64,000 nt of DNA from Haplomitrium mnioides (GCA_049999725.1 JBNGIS010020584.1:39114-103113); one strand, 5' to 3'; positions 45,804-57,441 are shown, counted from the stretch's first letter. A program made the numbers and translations. The notes: generated by a model not told the origin, from the sequence alone.

Positions 45804-47250
45804 ATGGCTAATTTAGTACGTCTTCCAAGACTATGAGGCGAATTCAAGTACAAGTCCTTCAAAATACGACTAAAGGAAGACCCTGATGCATGGCTGGATG
45901 ATCAAGAAAATACTACAAAGGCTAATAGGGAGAGCAATATCATAATTGACACTCTTACAGCTATCCTAAAGGGATAGGCATAGTCATGGTACAAGGACTT
46001 GGCGAATAATATCAAGAGAGATTGGAGAGCTTTCAAAGTTGTGTTTGTGTCAGAATTTTGAAAGATTGTGGAAGAGATAGAGAGGCCTTGATAAAAATAA
46101 AGTAGCTCCAATTGAAGAGAAAGGAGTTAGAGAGGAGATTCTTGCAAAAGGTTCAAGAAGGTGGCAAGGAAGATGAATCCACCAGCCACGGACATGATGT
46201 TGATCTCATGGTTTCTCATAGCCCTGCCTAGAGAGATAAGAACATTGGTATGACAAACTAATCCAAAGACCCTAGAGGTTGTTGTGAGTACAGCCCAATC
46301 TCACATAAAGTCCGCTATTACTAGCTCAAGAAGGAAGCAAGAGCTAAGTATGAGTCAAGGGACTCTTTGGATAACTCAAGCAGTAAGGAGTTAGAGGAGA
46401 GCTCGGTCTCCACCTTGGAGAGTGAAGAGGACTTGCACAATAGCAATTCTCATGAGGATTGGTCTTCTTGGAAAAGAAGAAGAAGAGGGAATACCAGAAA
46501 AAGAAGGAGGCTAGGGATCGGAAAGATATGCACTCCCACCATCACAATGGGATGAACAAGAAGTCAAAGTGAGTTCCAGATCGAGAGCTTGAACTAGAGC
46601 CTAGCGGGAAGAAAAGTGGGAAGGATCTACTAGAGAAGTTGATTGCAAAGATGGAGACCATGAATATACTCCTCGTAGGGATCAAGCCAAAGAGCAAGCA
46701 GAGACACCAGACAAGTAGGGTTCTGGTGCATAAAGTGCAACCAGCAAAGCCACTCCCCTCAAGAGTGCCCCACAAAGCCGCATGCTATCCACTTTGTGAG
46801 AGAAGAACCCCTAGAATACGTGTATGAGGAGGTGGAGTATGTGTTAGAGGAAGCCCCACAAACAATGTACTAAATCAGTTGCGCACCTTGCACAATGATG
46901 GGTAGACCTGCGAGAATGGGAACGAGACAATTGAGTGGGTGCGTTGCCAACAAGCCACCCAAACGACTATCATGGTGTGCTTAAATTGTGGCCATCCAGG
47001 TGACATCTCTTCGAATTGCCTTGAGTTGAGGAAACAAAAAAATGGGTTGTCATATACGCTTTGTTTCCAATCTAAGAAGGAGGGGTATGTAGCGATGAAT
47101 TGCTTACTCAATAGAAGGCCAAAGACAACTTTGAATGCACACATTATTCTTGCATCACGAGTGGAAGTTAATATGATCACTCTAGAATGGGAAAAGATTA
47201 CAAAGTGCAAGGCAAAGGAGAAGAAAGCTATACTGCCAGGTTGAGAGATC
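45804..47250 (+). pseudogene. gag: Gypsy B3 Gag, broken
   Basis: The ATG at 45804 (MANLVRLPRL) aligns with B1 and B2 starts. The Gag domain is readable in pieces: SWYKDLANNIKRDWRAFKV near 45985, then a degenerate LQK and MNPPATD block near 46140-46200. The first knuckle region (CNQQSHSPQEC) is near 46735. The second, CLNCGHPGDISSNC near 46980, has Asp where the zinc His should be. It keeps the Trp that B1 and B2 replaced with TAG. Several frameshifts are present. Confidence 0.78.
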
Positions 47251-47569
47251 CTGTTGCTAGAGAAATGTTATCGAGTTGTTTTTTTATCAAGAGCTAAAGC
47301 TCAGAAGAAGGACAAGCAGAGGAAAGGGCATGAAGCTGAGAAGGCTAAGGCTCCACAGTCTCCATCTATTAGAGATTCAAATTATTATTAGAGCAATAAT
47401 CCCAAATGGTTCTACCCCAAGCAGCAGGAAGAGGTGAGGAACCAATTAGAGTTGTTGGATGCAGCTCAGGGCAACAAGGTGGCCAAAGAGACCCTCTAAG
47501 AGGTTCAAAGGCAACAAGCATTTGAAGAAACTCTGAAATTCAAGGAGGCAATAACACCCCCAACATAGA

Positions 47570-48508
47570 CGATGAAGCCCGTCACTTACAACATTCAAGA
47601 AAATGTCTGAGACTTCCCCGTCGCTGCCATAGTGGGGAAGTTGATCAAAGATACCCCGTTGTACAAAATACAATTGAGAGAACTACTGATGGAACCCAAG
47701 AGGTGGAGAAGACTACCAGAGGTAGATGCGCTAGCCGATTTGAGCTCGGTGTATGAAGATCAAGGAGCCCCTAAAACTGATGCTCAAATCACTAAGTGTA
47801 CACTCTTGTTGATGTTAGTGGATAGAGGACCAAGAGTCAACATCATGATTTAGAAGACTGCACACCGGTTGGGATTCAAGGAATTCCAACCCACCGCTTC
47901 AAGCATAAGCTTGGTCGATGGATCTCGGGTCAAGCCTCTAGGAGCCATATTGAAAGTACCTACCACCATTGCTGACATTGAATTCAGGTTGAATTACCTT
48001 GTGATGTGGCCAACACAAACGTCTTCTTACTCCGTTTGATCATAAGACCTAAGATGTATGGGGCCCAAGTTTTGTACAATTGGGGAAACTCTACTCTGGT
48101 GTTTGGGTTGGAGAAAATAGTAGCCCATTATGGGTTAGTGTTGCAATAGGGGCAATGCAAGTTGAGAGGAATAGGCTAAATCTGAATGCTATTACTGGGT
48201 CCAATTCATCAATGATGCTACTGAGCAAGATCTATTGGGGGAGGGGGTAGTGGCACTTAACTAGATAGAGCTCACAGGGACCACGGCAGCAAAATCTGGT
48301 GAGGATGAGACTTTTGGGGTTGTTGAGGAGAGTGAGATGCCTGAACCCGAGCTAAAAGGGGAGTCGAGGTCCATCAGCAAGCATACCCACAAAGAAAGTA
48401 GAAGTGGGACATTGATGGTGCCTATTAATTCCATCCGGATTGTTGTGGACCTCTCCTTGGCCTTAACTCTCGAAGAAGCCAATATGAGGAAAAAGAGCTA
48501 CACATGTT
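47570..48508 (+). pseudogene. pol: Gypsy B3 protease and linker, truncated before RT
   Basis: Upstream flank ALADLSSVYEDQGAPKTDAQ (47632-47853), then GPRVNIMI, then GFKEFQPTASSISLVDGSRV near 47870-47940, match the B1 and B2 protease region. The blocks LNYLVMWPTQ and MYGAQVLYNWGNSTLVFGLEK follow at 47990-48120. A TAG at 48262-48264 stands in LN-stop-IEL, the same place as in B1 and B2. After about 240 further bases of linker the element stops at LTR C. RT is absent. Confidence 0.75.
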
Positions 48509-50256
48509 AACAAGGTCCTTTATGAGACTGTCTTGGACCCCGATTTATCTCTTTTATGCACTAATAACTATGTGTTGTCTGGCGGGGTACTCACTCAACA
48601 CCAACCCCAAGCACCACAACCAACTCCTTCTCTTCAACAACACTCCAAGGCAAAAGCCCAATTCACTCAAATCTGTCTTTCAAGCAGCCAACCATTATTG
48701 CCAGGGATCTGTTGTCAAACCTTGATATATACACTATCCCAAAGGAGACAAAGTAATTACAAGACTACTCCTAGAAACTCAATGCAACTCTTGCACAAGA
48801 AAAATATACAACAACTAGCTACTTAAACACATTGACTACACCTTCACCGCACTCTCAAATTGCTTTGCATAGTCTCTAGCACTCATGTACAATTATACAA
48901 CAGAATTTATAAACATATCTACACTATTCACACAGTAGAAGCACAAAGCACCACCAGCCAACGACTCCTGACACTACTTGAATTCCTCTATGACACTTCA
49001 CATCAGCCCGCCCACTCACACACACGCCTCCTAACAGTTTAGAAACTTCCATCGCTAGAAGGTCTTGAGTTTACTTCCACAAGCTTGGCAGAGGTCTGTT
49101 TAGCTTACACACCTAGAAGAAAGTCCTACCAATTACTTGAACCCACCCAACCCGAGACCTCGACCGGATCTTCTCTGCAATGCGCAGGCACTAACTCAAC
49201 CACCCCTTGCATTCGGGCTCCCTTTGAAATGCTAACCTACATTACCCTCATGGTGCTACTCAGGTTGATTCCCTTTTGCAACCATAAACAAAGCAAGCCC
49301 ATAGCCTTTTCTGCTAGTCGATCATGATTTCAGGGTCGAATGCCCTCTCTTCTCCTTCGAGTATTGATTCACCTGTGAATGCATGTACACCCTCAAGAAT
49401 GAGTACACCAAGATTGCTTGAGCCTCCCACCCAACAATTTTTGATACCCCTCCAATCCACATCCACTCTTGATAGCCCCCTGCACAAGAACATTCACTTC
49501 AAACAAAGTGTCACTAGAATGCAGTCTTTGTTCCTCCCTATTCCCCTCACGCAAAATCATCAATGACACCTCACAATCAACCTCTCAACCTCAATACATC
49601 GTCAGCATCATCAACAGTGCATCTGCGAATAACCTTGCATGCATCTACGCTTCATCAGTCGCACCAACATCCCCATCAAGACCGATCGTTCAACCATAGT
49701 GCATTGTCAACAACATCAAACAATACATTAGTGCACACACTTGTGCACCTCCATGCTTCGTTGAGTTGCTCCAACCCTCACACTTCGAAGTGGGGTTATT
49801 TTATACTTCATGCTTTTTTTCACCTCCTCGCATGTGACCCATTCTGACCCTTTGCCTGAAAGCTTCTTCATGAGGCAGTAGTGAAGAGCACCCCTTGTCA
49901 ATTCAAACTTTGTACACAATGGTCAAGTAATAACACTTGTCTCAAGAATGCCGATGGTCGATCCTTTGAGGAATTGAACCAATGAAGATAGACTTGTCTG
50001 ACCTAAAAAGGATATCAGCCCAATCCTGAAAGGAATGTTGAAATGACATGATAAACCCGAACGAACTCGATAATCAATGGTAGAGCCGATCACCGATAGT
50101 ATACACCGATGAGCAACGATGGATCCAATAAGCAATTGTTTGCCTCAATAGTTTACTTCTTTTGATAAAACACCCCCCAACATTGTCTTTCACAAGGAAG
50201 GTGGATTTTCTCGTCCCATCAAAAAAGGAAAAATCTTGTACAATCAACCCCTCAGT
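48509..50256 (-). mobile_element. B-family LTR (copy C), minus, truncated at both ends
   Basis: It is the reverse complement of LTR H in order: AAGGTCC-TTATGAGAC (48510-48530), the marker block around GATCTTCTCTGCAATG near 49165, an ATTGATTGTAC-like block and a TTTTTTGATGGG-like block near 50220-50245. U3 beyond that is missing, cut at the LTR of gypsy A3. It faces LTR H in the opposite direction, so they are not a simple LTR pair. Confidence 0.72.
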
Positions 50257-50690
50257 TGTAAGAGAATCTCAAAGACCAAATCCAAATGAGTAAGAACTTA
50301 TGGTGAACTCTAAAAGATTTCTTCAACCAAAAGCAACTCAAGGTCCAAGCTAAGATTAAGAGTGCAAGCAAAATCCAAACAACTAAAGAATCCAAGTGAC
50401 TCAAGAGGAACTCTAGAATGAGGAGTGGGGCTAAGAAGCCCTTCTATTTATACAAGAGAAGAGGGTGTCATCCCTCTTTCTTCACTTATAAGTTACTTCT
50501 AATTTCAGTCCTAAAGATGACTCTCTACCAAAAGTGACTTTGAATGCAAGTAACCTAAAAGTGACTCTCTACCAAAAGTGACTTCAAAGGCAAGTAATCC
50601 AATCTTAACTCTAAAACTGACTCACTACCACTTCCTTCACTCCTATCTATTTTCTTATAAATAGCACAACCTTATACTTGTACTATTATA
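50257..50690 (-). repeat. Gypsy A3 3' LTR, about 434 bp
   Basis: It starts TGTAAGAGAATC and ends GTACTATTATA on the plus strand. The sense purine tract CTAGAAGGAGGGGATTA lies just before the LTR (50691-50707). TATA box: TATTTATA on the plus strand at 50445-50452. An internal near-duplicate (aaaagtgactct-ctaccaaaagtgact) at about 50514-50590 makes it longer than the solo LTR. Confidence 0.8.
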
Positions 50691-50703
50691 TAATCCCCTC
50701 CTT

Positions 50704-52010
50704 CTAGTCGACGACGTCCTTGTCATTGTCGCAACTTTTTAAAATTTGAATAGCTTCTTGAGCCTTTTTCAAGATTTGACAAAGGTTCTCAAGTAGCCTC
50801 ATGANNNNNNNNNNNNNNNNNNNNNNNNNNNNNNNNNNNNNNNNNNNNNNNNNNNNNNNNNNNNNNNNNNNNNNNNNNNNNNNNNNNNNNNNNNNNNNNN
50901 NNNNAAGAACAATGGCCAGAGGAGGAAGTTGAACACGATTTAGGAAAAAAGATGGTCTAGGAACAAAAGGCTTAAGTTTAGACACATGGAACACGAGATG
51001 AATCTTCATATAAAGAGGAAGATCAAGTTTATAAGCAACATGAGAAATAACTTGAGAAAAAGAGAAAGGACCAATCCAGGTAGGAGATAACTTACAGACT
51101 TGAGTATCTAAAGACAATATAAGATTATGAGTGGATAACATAACTTGGTCACCTAAAACATAAGAGTAATCACGACGATGTTTATCAGCAAATTGTTTTT
51201 GCTGATTTTAAGTAATAACAACATGGTTTCTGGCATCTTGCAACGAGGAAGATAAACAAGACAAAAATTTAGAAAGATTGAGAACATTGGAAGATGAAGG
51301 AGAAAGCAAACCATCAGGAACAAAAGAATATTGACCTGAATTAAGAAAGAAAAGAGAAAAACCAATACTTGCTTGTTTGGAGTTGTTGTATGCAAACTCC
51401 ATAGCCGGTAAAAAACTATCCCAATCTATATGATGAACATTGATAAACGCTCGAAGCATATCCTCTATAGTGCGATTTTCTCGTTCGATTTGCCTATCTG
51501 TTTGAGTATGATACGCAGACATAGATAGTTTGGTATCCAAAAGTGTGAATAACTCTCGCCAAAGCTTCCTAGTGAATAAGTACCTTTGGCATTCCATGAT
51601 ATTGCAAGACTGTATCAAAATAAATCTTCGCCAATTGTGGAGAATCCATCATATCGACTATCGGTGCTAGATGAATTTGCTTGCTTAGTTTATCCACAAA
51701 CACCACAATGGCCGTAAACTCACGAGGCGTGGTTGGAAACGAAGTGATAAGATCCAAACTTACATATTCCTACCGAGTAATAGGAATCGAAAATGGTTGC
51801 AAAAGACCAACTGGTTTTTGATTTGAAGCATTGTTTTGTTGACAACTTTCACAAGAGCGAATAAAGCCACAAACATCTTGAGCTAGGTTTGGCCACCACC
51901 AAGTCCGTTGAAGCAACTCCATAGTCTTGTCTTCTCCAAGATGCCTTGAAATTGGAATATCATGTGCTTCTTGTAAACATGTCATTCAAAGAGCATCATC
52001 TTGAGGAACA
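50704..52010 (-). pseudogene. pol: Gypsy A3 integrase with GPY/F-type tail
   Basis: The zinc part is complete in outline: HDIPISRHLG, then TWWWPNLAQDVCGFIRSCESC (51770-51985). The core has the first Asp (VFVDKLSKQIHLAP). The block with the second Asp is damaged by a frame change after MPKVLI. The Glu block YHTQTDRQIERENRTIEDML is kept, and FLPAMEFAYNNSKQASIGFS follows. The tail at 50910-51141 reads LSPTWIGPFSFSQV and MKIHLVFHVSKLKPF, a GPY/F module typical of chromoviruses. A chromodomain may lie in or next to the 100-N gap. The stop is at 50704. Confidence 0.85.
50805..50904. other. Assembly gap of 100 N
   Basis: Run of exactly 100 N inside the A3 integrase tail. The true length is unknown (see the similar gap at 61329). 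Confidence 0.99.
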
Positions 52011-52239
52011 TATATTTGATGGCCTTGCTAGAGAATACCATCTCGAATAGAAAAGGTATGATGCTCACCATCTTGGACCACCAATTGTGCTCTAACAAAA
52101 GTAAAGAAGGTGTCTTCTTGTAACTTTTGTCGAAAGTCGTCACAAGTTGCTTCATCAAGATGTAATATACTAGCATTTGCTATCTCTAGTGTATTTATTC
52201 AATGATCTAATCTTCAAGACAATGCATCACGAATAGTGT

Positions 52240-53480
52240 GGAACCTTCTCGGCTTGTACTCCAACTTGAAATCAAAGAGTTGTAATTGATCTTCCTATCA
52301 ATGATGATGACTTGTCATATTTTCCAAGTAGATTGCTTGAAGCAATGGCTTGTGGTCTGTGCGCATAAATACAAGTTTGCCCAAAAGACAATGTCTCCAC
52401 ACCTTTGTAGCATAAACTATTGCTAATTGCTCTTGATCTCTTGTAGAATAATTTCTCTCCATTGCATTCAATTGGCGTGACATGAATGCAATTGGATGAA
52501 GTCCATCCTTGAACTCTTGTTGTAAAACGGCTCCAATAGAAAAATTAGAAGCATCAAAATCAACTATACAATGCCTCTTTGGATCATATGGTTGTAGATT
52601 TGCATGAGATGTCATTGGATCCTTGAGTTGTTGAAATGCCACTTGCTCCTTGGTCGTCTATTTGAACTTTGCATCCTTCCCTAGTAAATCTGTAAGCGGT
52701 GCAGGAATATGAGCATAGTAATGAATGAATCTTTGATAAAAACTTGCCAATCTATTAAAAGCTTGAACATTCTTTGCATCATTTGGTGTCGGCCACTCTG
52801 CAATAGCCTTAATTTTCTCTTCCTCTATCTTGATGTCATCTGAAGACACTTTATGCTCTAGATAAGTCATCTCTTGCTTCCAAAACTCACACTTAGATTG
52901 CTTGCAATAAAACTTATAATTGCATTGTCGTTGTAGTACCTCCTTGAGATAGCAAGATGCTTTACTTCACTTTTACCAAACATAATGAAATCGTCCAAAA
53001 ATACCAACACTGACTTATCCAATAACCCATCAAAAACTCGATGCATTTGATCCATAAATATTGTCAAAGCATTAGTAAGACCAAATGAAAGAACTTTCCA
53101 CTCAAAATTCTCGTACCTTATGCGAAAAGCTCTCTTTGGTAAATTACTTCGCTTGATTGGAATTTGCCAATAGCCACTTCAAAGATCCAACTTAGAAACA
53201 AAATCGTGCACCACTCAATTGATCCAACAAATCATCAATAAGAGGTAGAAAATAGGCATTCTTCACTGTTTGATTGTTCAATCCTTGATAATCTGTACAA
53301 AGACAAAATCCAACATCTTTCTTTGGTACAAAGAATATTGGAGCTCTCCAAAGAGAAGTACTATGTTGAATGAAATCCTTCTTAAGAAGATCCATCAATG
53401 TCTTTCGAAGCTTCTCTAATTCTTATGGTGATAGCCGATATATAGGTTGATTATAAGGAGTGCTTCCTGATATCAACTCA
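52240..53480 (-). pseudogene. pol: Gypsy A3 reverse transcriptase and RNase H
   Basis: RT is readable as [20 protein letters not shown] (53192-53398), MDQMHRVFDGLLDKSVLVFLDDFIMF (52867-53067, with FLDD as the catalytic YxDD variant) and EWPTPNDAKNVQAFNRLASFYQRF (52658-52870). RNase H is at 52298-52642: DFDASNFSIGAVLQQ, PIAFMSRQLN, TRDQEQLAIVYATKVWRHCL and RTDHKPL. Between the pieces there are frame changes and stops. It has no tandem duplication, unlike A2. Confidence 0.85.
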
Positions 53481-54033
53481 ATCGGAAAAGGCATTCTTCG
53501 ATCGTCTTGTAACCCCTTTGGCAAATCCTTCGGAAACACATCCACAAACTCTTTCAAAATATCATCTATCATTAAGGTAGGTGCACCTTTTCCTCCCTCC
53601 TTACTCAAGTCTATGATGGGCTTAATCCAAACAACAAAGATATGCAACTCTTGTGTCACTAAATTAACATGCTCAACTGATTTAGGCTTCTTCACCAATG
53701 GTGTTGAACACCCCAAAAGAAATTTCTTACCTTGTAAGGTAACTTGAATTTTTTTTGTCCCCAATCAAATTGATCGGACCTTTCTTCAAGCCCACCCAAT
53801 CTTAAAATAATGTTATATTGTAGAGATGCAATAACAAATTGTATACATTCTGTATACTCTTTTACATTCCTTAGAAGGAATGGCTTTTGAGAGCAAAATA
53901 CGTCATGCTTTTGGCCATCAGCATTAGTCACAACACTCTCTTTGATAGGTCTATATTTTGCTTTGATTATCTTAGCAAAACGTAGTGATATAAAATTTTC
54001 AGAACTCCCACTATAGACCAACATTCTACAAGA
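53481..54033 (-). pseudogene. pol: Gypsy A3 aspartic protease, active-site Asp lost
   Basis: The active-site block reads MLVYSGSSENFIS (near 54000-54024), with Tyr where relatives have the catalytic Asp of D-S-G. It continues with AKIIKAKYRP, QFVIASLQYNIIL and, after a frame change, VTLQGKKFLLGCS and the linker to RT (DILKEFVDVFPKDLPKGL). The upstream part and gag are missing at the junction with B2. Confidence 0.82.
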
Positions 54034-54040
54034 GTGCTCC

Positions 54041-54794
54041 TCCTAATCTGATTATATCTTGAATATCCATCAAGGAAGCTATAGAATTCTTGCCCCGCAA
54101 CCAAATCTAGCACCCCATCTGTGAATGGCAACGGGTAGTGGTCCTTTTTTGTGGCATCATTTAGTTTCAGGAAATCCTGGCACACCTTCATCTTTTGTTC
54201 TCCATCTTGCTTGATCTTCTTGGGAACCACTACCAACAGAGACACCCATTCACTATTCAAAACATGGTAAATGAAATCTGCCTCCAGCAATTTATTGATT
54301 TCCTCCTTTACCAACAGGAAAAATCAGGGGTTCATCCGGTTTTGGCGTTGTCTTATTGGGATCGCCGTAGGTTCAAGGTCGATTTGATGTTTTCCCAATT
54401 CTCTGGGGACTCCCTTCAAGTCCATATAACTCCAAGCAAAGGCATCATTGAAATTGGTAAGGAAATGGGTGAATACTCTCTCTATTGCTTCAGATAAATC
54501 AGAGCCAATATGGAACTTCTGTCCCCCCTTGACAACCATTGGTTTGTATTGTGAATCACGTACTACTCCCACCTCATTCCTCCATTGTGCACTGCCTTCT
54601 TGCATCAGGGTTGCCAATCGTAACCCCCCTTCTGCCCAGGGAGTCTCTTTAGACTTTTTTGGTTCTTTCTCTTGCATCCAATGAGGCACTTCAAACCTCT
54701 CTTTTCTTCTGGCCTCAATGTCCTCATCCTCTTCAAGATATTTGGTTGATCTCCTCAAGTTGTACTCTGTCTCTGTGCACTTTGGTAGCTCTAT
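54041..54794 (-). pseudogene. pol: Gypsy B2 reverse transcriptase, N-terminal part
   Basis: After the linker come an RT-proximal block (FAWSYMDLKGVPRELGKHQI, 54324-54758) and then the finger region EEINKLLEADFIYHV, VVVPKK, KVCQDFLKLNDATKKDHYPL and VLDLVAGQEFYSFLDGYSRY. This is standard gypsy RT up to about the first catalytic Asp region. The YxDD block is not included because the sequence switches to A3. One stop lies near 54315-54324. Confidence 0.85.
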
Positions 54795-55500
54795 CTAGTT
54801 AACAATCACCACTCCATCTCTGGACAAATCTTCCTTCGTGGCTTCACTAACCATTTGGACCCAGTAGTGGAACTCCGATTCCTCCTCCTCTTCAGACCAC
54901 TCATTATCATACTCTTCTTCCACTTGCGTCTCCCCTGGATGTGGCATTGGTCCATAGTGAACCACTATTTTTTCAGGGCCAAACACCAAGGTTGAATTCC
55001 CCCAATTGTGTAGAACTCGAGCTCCATACAGCCATGGTCTTCCAATTAGTACTGGGTAGAGAGAGGCTTTGGTTGGGCGCATAACAAGGTAGTTCAATTT
55101 GAATTCCTTGCTCCAATGAAAGTGGGCACTCATAGTAGGGAGCCTAAAGGTTTCACTCACGAAGCATCCGTCAATCTCATGATCCCGACAAAGGGTTGGA
55201 ATTCTCTGAATCCCAATTTGTAGGCGATGTCTTACACCATGATGTTGACCTCTGCCTCTCTTTCTACTCACACTAGTGACAACGTGCACCACGCTATCTG
55301 AATGTCAATTTCAAGGGCTCTCTTATCATCGCACACCAATTGCAGGTCCGCTTCAGCTCCTACTTAGGGTAGCCTCTTCTTCCTCTTGGCTCTCATTAGC
55401 AATTCCCTTAGATGTCTTCTATACAAGGGGCTATCTTTGATCAATTGGCCCACTATAGCCGTGGCTAGACAATCTCGCGCGTCCGTCTAGATGCCGTAGA
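54795..55500 (-). pseudogene. pol: Gypsy B2 protease region and acidic linker
   Basis: The flap and C-terminal part read KEFKLNYLVMRPTKASLYPV, then LIGRPWLYGARVLHNWGNST and VFGPEKIVVHYGPMP. The acidic linker WSEEEEESEFHYWVQMVSEA follows. The frame closes at a TAG (54795-54797) in VIVN-stop-IEL and resumes directly. The active-site part upstream of 55292 is in another frame and poorly readable. Confidence 0.78.
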
Positions 55501-55946
55501 GGACTCACTTCACCTCTCCTTCTTTGGCTGTAATCTTCACCCCTACATCTTTAGGCTCTTCTTGTTGCTTTCGAACCACCTTTAGGGTCTCGATTGCTGC
55601 TTGCTCTTCTTCCAATGCCTCTAGTGCTTCTAGCTGCTTTCTCACACTGTCCTGCTATTTGGGATAAAACCACTTCGGATTGTCCCTTGGTAGTCCAAAT
55701 CGCTACGCAATGAGGATGCTTGAGCTCTCCCTGTCTTAACCTTCTGCTCACTCTTCCGCTAGCTATTTTTCTTGGACTTGGCTCCGACTCGGGTTACCAC
55801 CCAGTAGCAATCTTCAAAGGTTGGGGTTTCCCATCCGGGCAGCTCAGCTTCTTCTTCCTCCTTTCCCTAGCGGATTGTCTCCTCCTTCTCCAAGGCTATC
55901 AGATTGACTACCAAAGGTGGAGGAGGGTTTGTGCCTATGCTAAGGG

Positions 55947-57229
55947 CTACATCGAGCCTCCGGTTGAGAGGCCCATTGATAGCCACATGCCCCTCTTTTT
56001 TGCATTGGAAACAAAATGTTGGTAGTTGGCCATAACCGCTTTTCCGGGCTTAGGGCAGTTGGAGGAAATATGCCCAGATTGGCCACAATTCCAGCTGACT
56101 ATAATGGTTATCGGAAGAGGTCTATTTGCAACCCATCCATTCCTCAACCCTCCACTCCCCCCTGCAGGTCTACCAAGCATAGTGCGAGGTCCCCTGCTGA
56201 TCTGGTATATTGTCTCTAGGGCTTCTTCTAGCACATAATTGACTTCTTCCCTCATGAAGTCCGATGCCTCTTCTCTCACGTAATGTATGGCATTGTTTTC
56301 AGCAGGGCATTCTTGAGGAGAGTGGCTATGCTTATTGCACCTAATGCACCACACTCGGACTCGCCTAGTTGGGAGCAAGCCACCTTCTGTTTTGATCCCC
56401 TCTAGGAGGATATTCATCACTTCCATCTTACCACTCAGCTCATCAATCTGATTCCTCCCCACTAGTTTTTTGCTTGGTTCGGGTTCGGGTTTACTCCTTT
56501 TTGATTCCCTTTCTTGGCCCTTTTGCGGTGATGTACTTCTCACTCCCTGGCTTGCCTTCTTCGGGACACCCAATCTTCCTCCGAGCTGCTACTGTCCGAA
56601 GCACCCTCGCTCTTTGAGGTGGATACGGAACTCTAGTTCATCTCCTCTCCATTGTCGAAAGTGTGTGAAGAGTCTTCGGACTCATACTTCGTTCTTGTTT
56701 TCCTTTCGGAGCTAGTGATCGCAGCCTTGATATGGGATTGAGCTGCATTAGCCGCCTCCTCCAAGGTCTGAGGTTTTATCTACCTTACCCAGGTCCCTAT
56801 TCCTCTAAGCAGGGCTACGAGGAACAATACTGTCAGTATTCCATCGGTGGTTGGCGGATTCAGCTTCCGAGCTACTTTTTTGAATCTCTATAGGAATCTC
56901 CTCACGGATTCCCTCTTCTTCATTCTGAGCTGACCCATCTTGATCAATGCCTTTGTTTCCTCTCCGATCCCTTGGAATTCAGCAATGAATACGGCCTTGA
57001 ATGCTCCCCAGTCCCTTTTGACATTGTCGGACACATCCTCGTACTAGGGTTGCGCCTCTCCCTTTAGGACTGTTGGCAAGATACTGATTTTGAAATGGCT
57101 CTCCCCATTTGTCGGTACGGTGTTTTCCAAATTGTCAAGCCAGGTATCGAGGTTGTCTTTCAGACATCTTTTGAAGGACTTGTACTGGAATCAGACACTC
57201 AGTCCAGAAAAAGGTACCGAGTTGGCCAT
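55947..57229 (-). pseudogene. gag: Gypsy B2 Gag with two zinc knuckles
   Basis: The ATG at 57229 (MAN) starts about 210 bases after the LTR. The Gag domain is readable with stops (TAG at 57044-57046 in place of Trp, another near 56890). At 55947-56573 a 208-residue frame holds a Lys/Arg/Pro-rich segment, a first knuckle CIRCNKHSHSPQEC (residues 76-89 of that frame) and a second, CGQSGHISSNC, preceded by WN (C163 to C173). The second knuckle has only one upstream Cys, since the first of the usual pair reads Ser. Confidence 0.82.
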
Positions 57230-57416
57230 CACAACACTAGGTAAGGCCAACTTCACACACAAGTCGATCCCCCTCTCCACTCTTCCTCAACAAGCTCACA
57301 ACAGGGTGTTTTTTTTCTTGTAACTTTTCACCCCTATCCAATACAACCTTGGGGTCCTCTATGCACCGGATCATAACTTGGTCTTGGGGTGGTCTCAGGT
57401 TTTTGCAAACCTTAGG

Positions 57417-57432
57417 CCCTCCTTCTAGCGCA
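57417..57432 (-). other. Primer-binding site of gypsy B2
   Basis: The sense strand reads TGCGCTAGAAGGAGGG shortly after the LTR end GGCGTGACA, aligned with B1 and B3 (one G missing). Confidence 0.65.
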
Positions 57433-57441
57433 AAAAATGTA

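Larger units (their letters stand above)
39383..48508 (+). mobile_element. Ty3/gypsy element B3, Ogre-like layout, 3' part missing
   Basis: In one orientation it has LTR (39383-41629), primer site (41638-41654), a degraded coiled-coil ORF (42250-44216), a spacer, gag (45804) and protease, then an abrupt end near 48508 at an oppositely oriented LTR. The primer site and gag-protease are those of B1 and B2. An extra ORF between the 5' LTR and gag is a known trait of Ogre-type Tat elements. Whether 39383-45650 and 45660-48508 belong to one insertion is an inference: the short leader before gag resembles that of B2. Confidence 0.6.
50257..54040 (-). mobile_element. Ty3/gypsy element A3, chromovirus-like, gag and 5' LTR missing
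   Basis: Minus-strand order is protease, RT, RNase H, integrase with GPY/F tail, purine tract and 3' LTR. It is the better-preserved copy of the A2 family. It ends within the protease near 54033-54040, where gypsy B2 RT begins. Confidence 0.87.
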
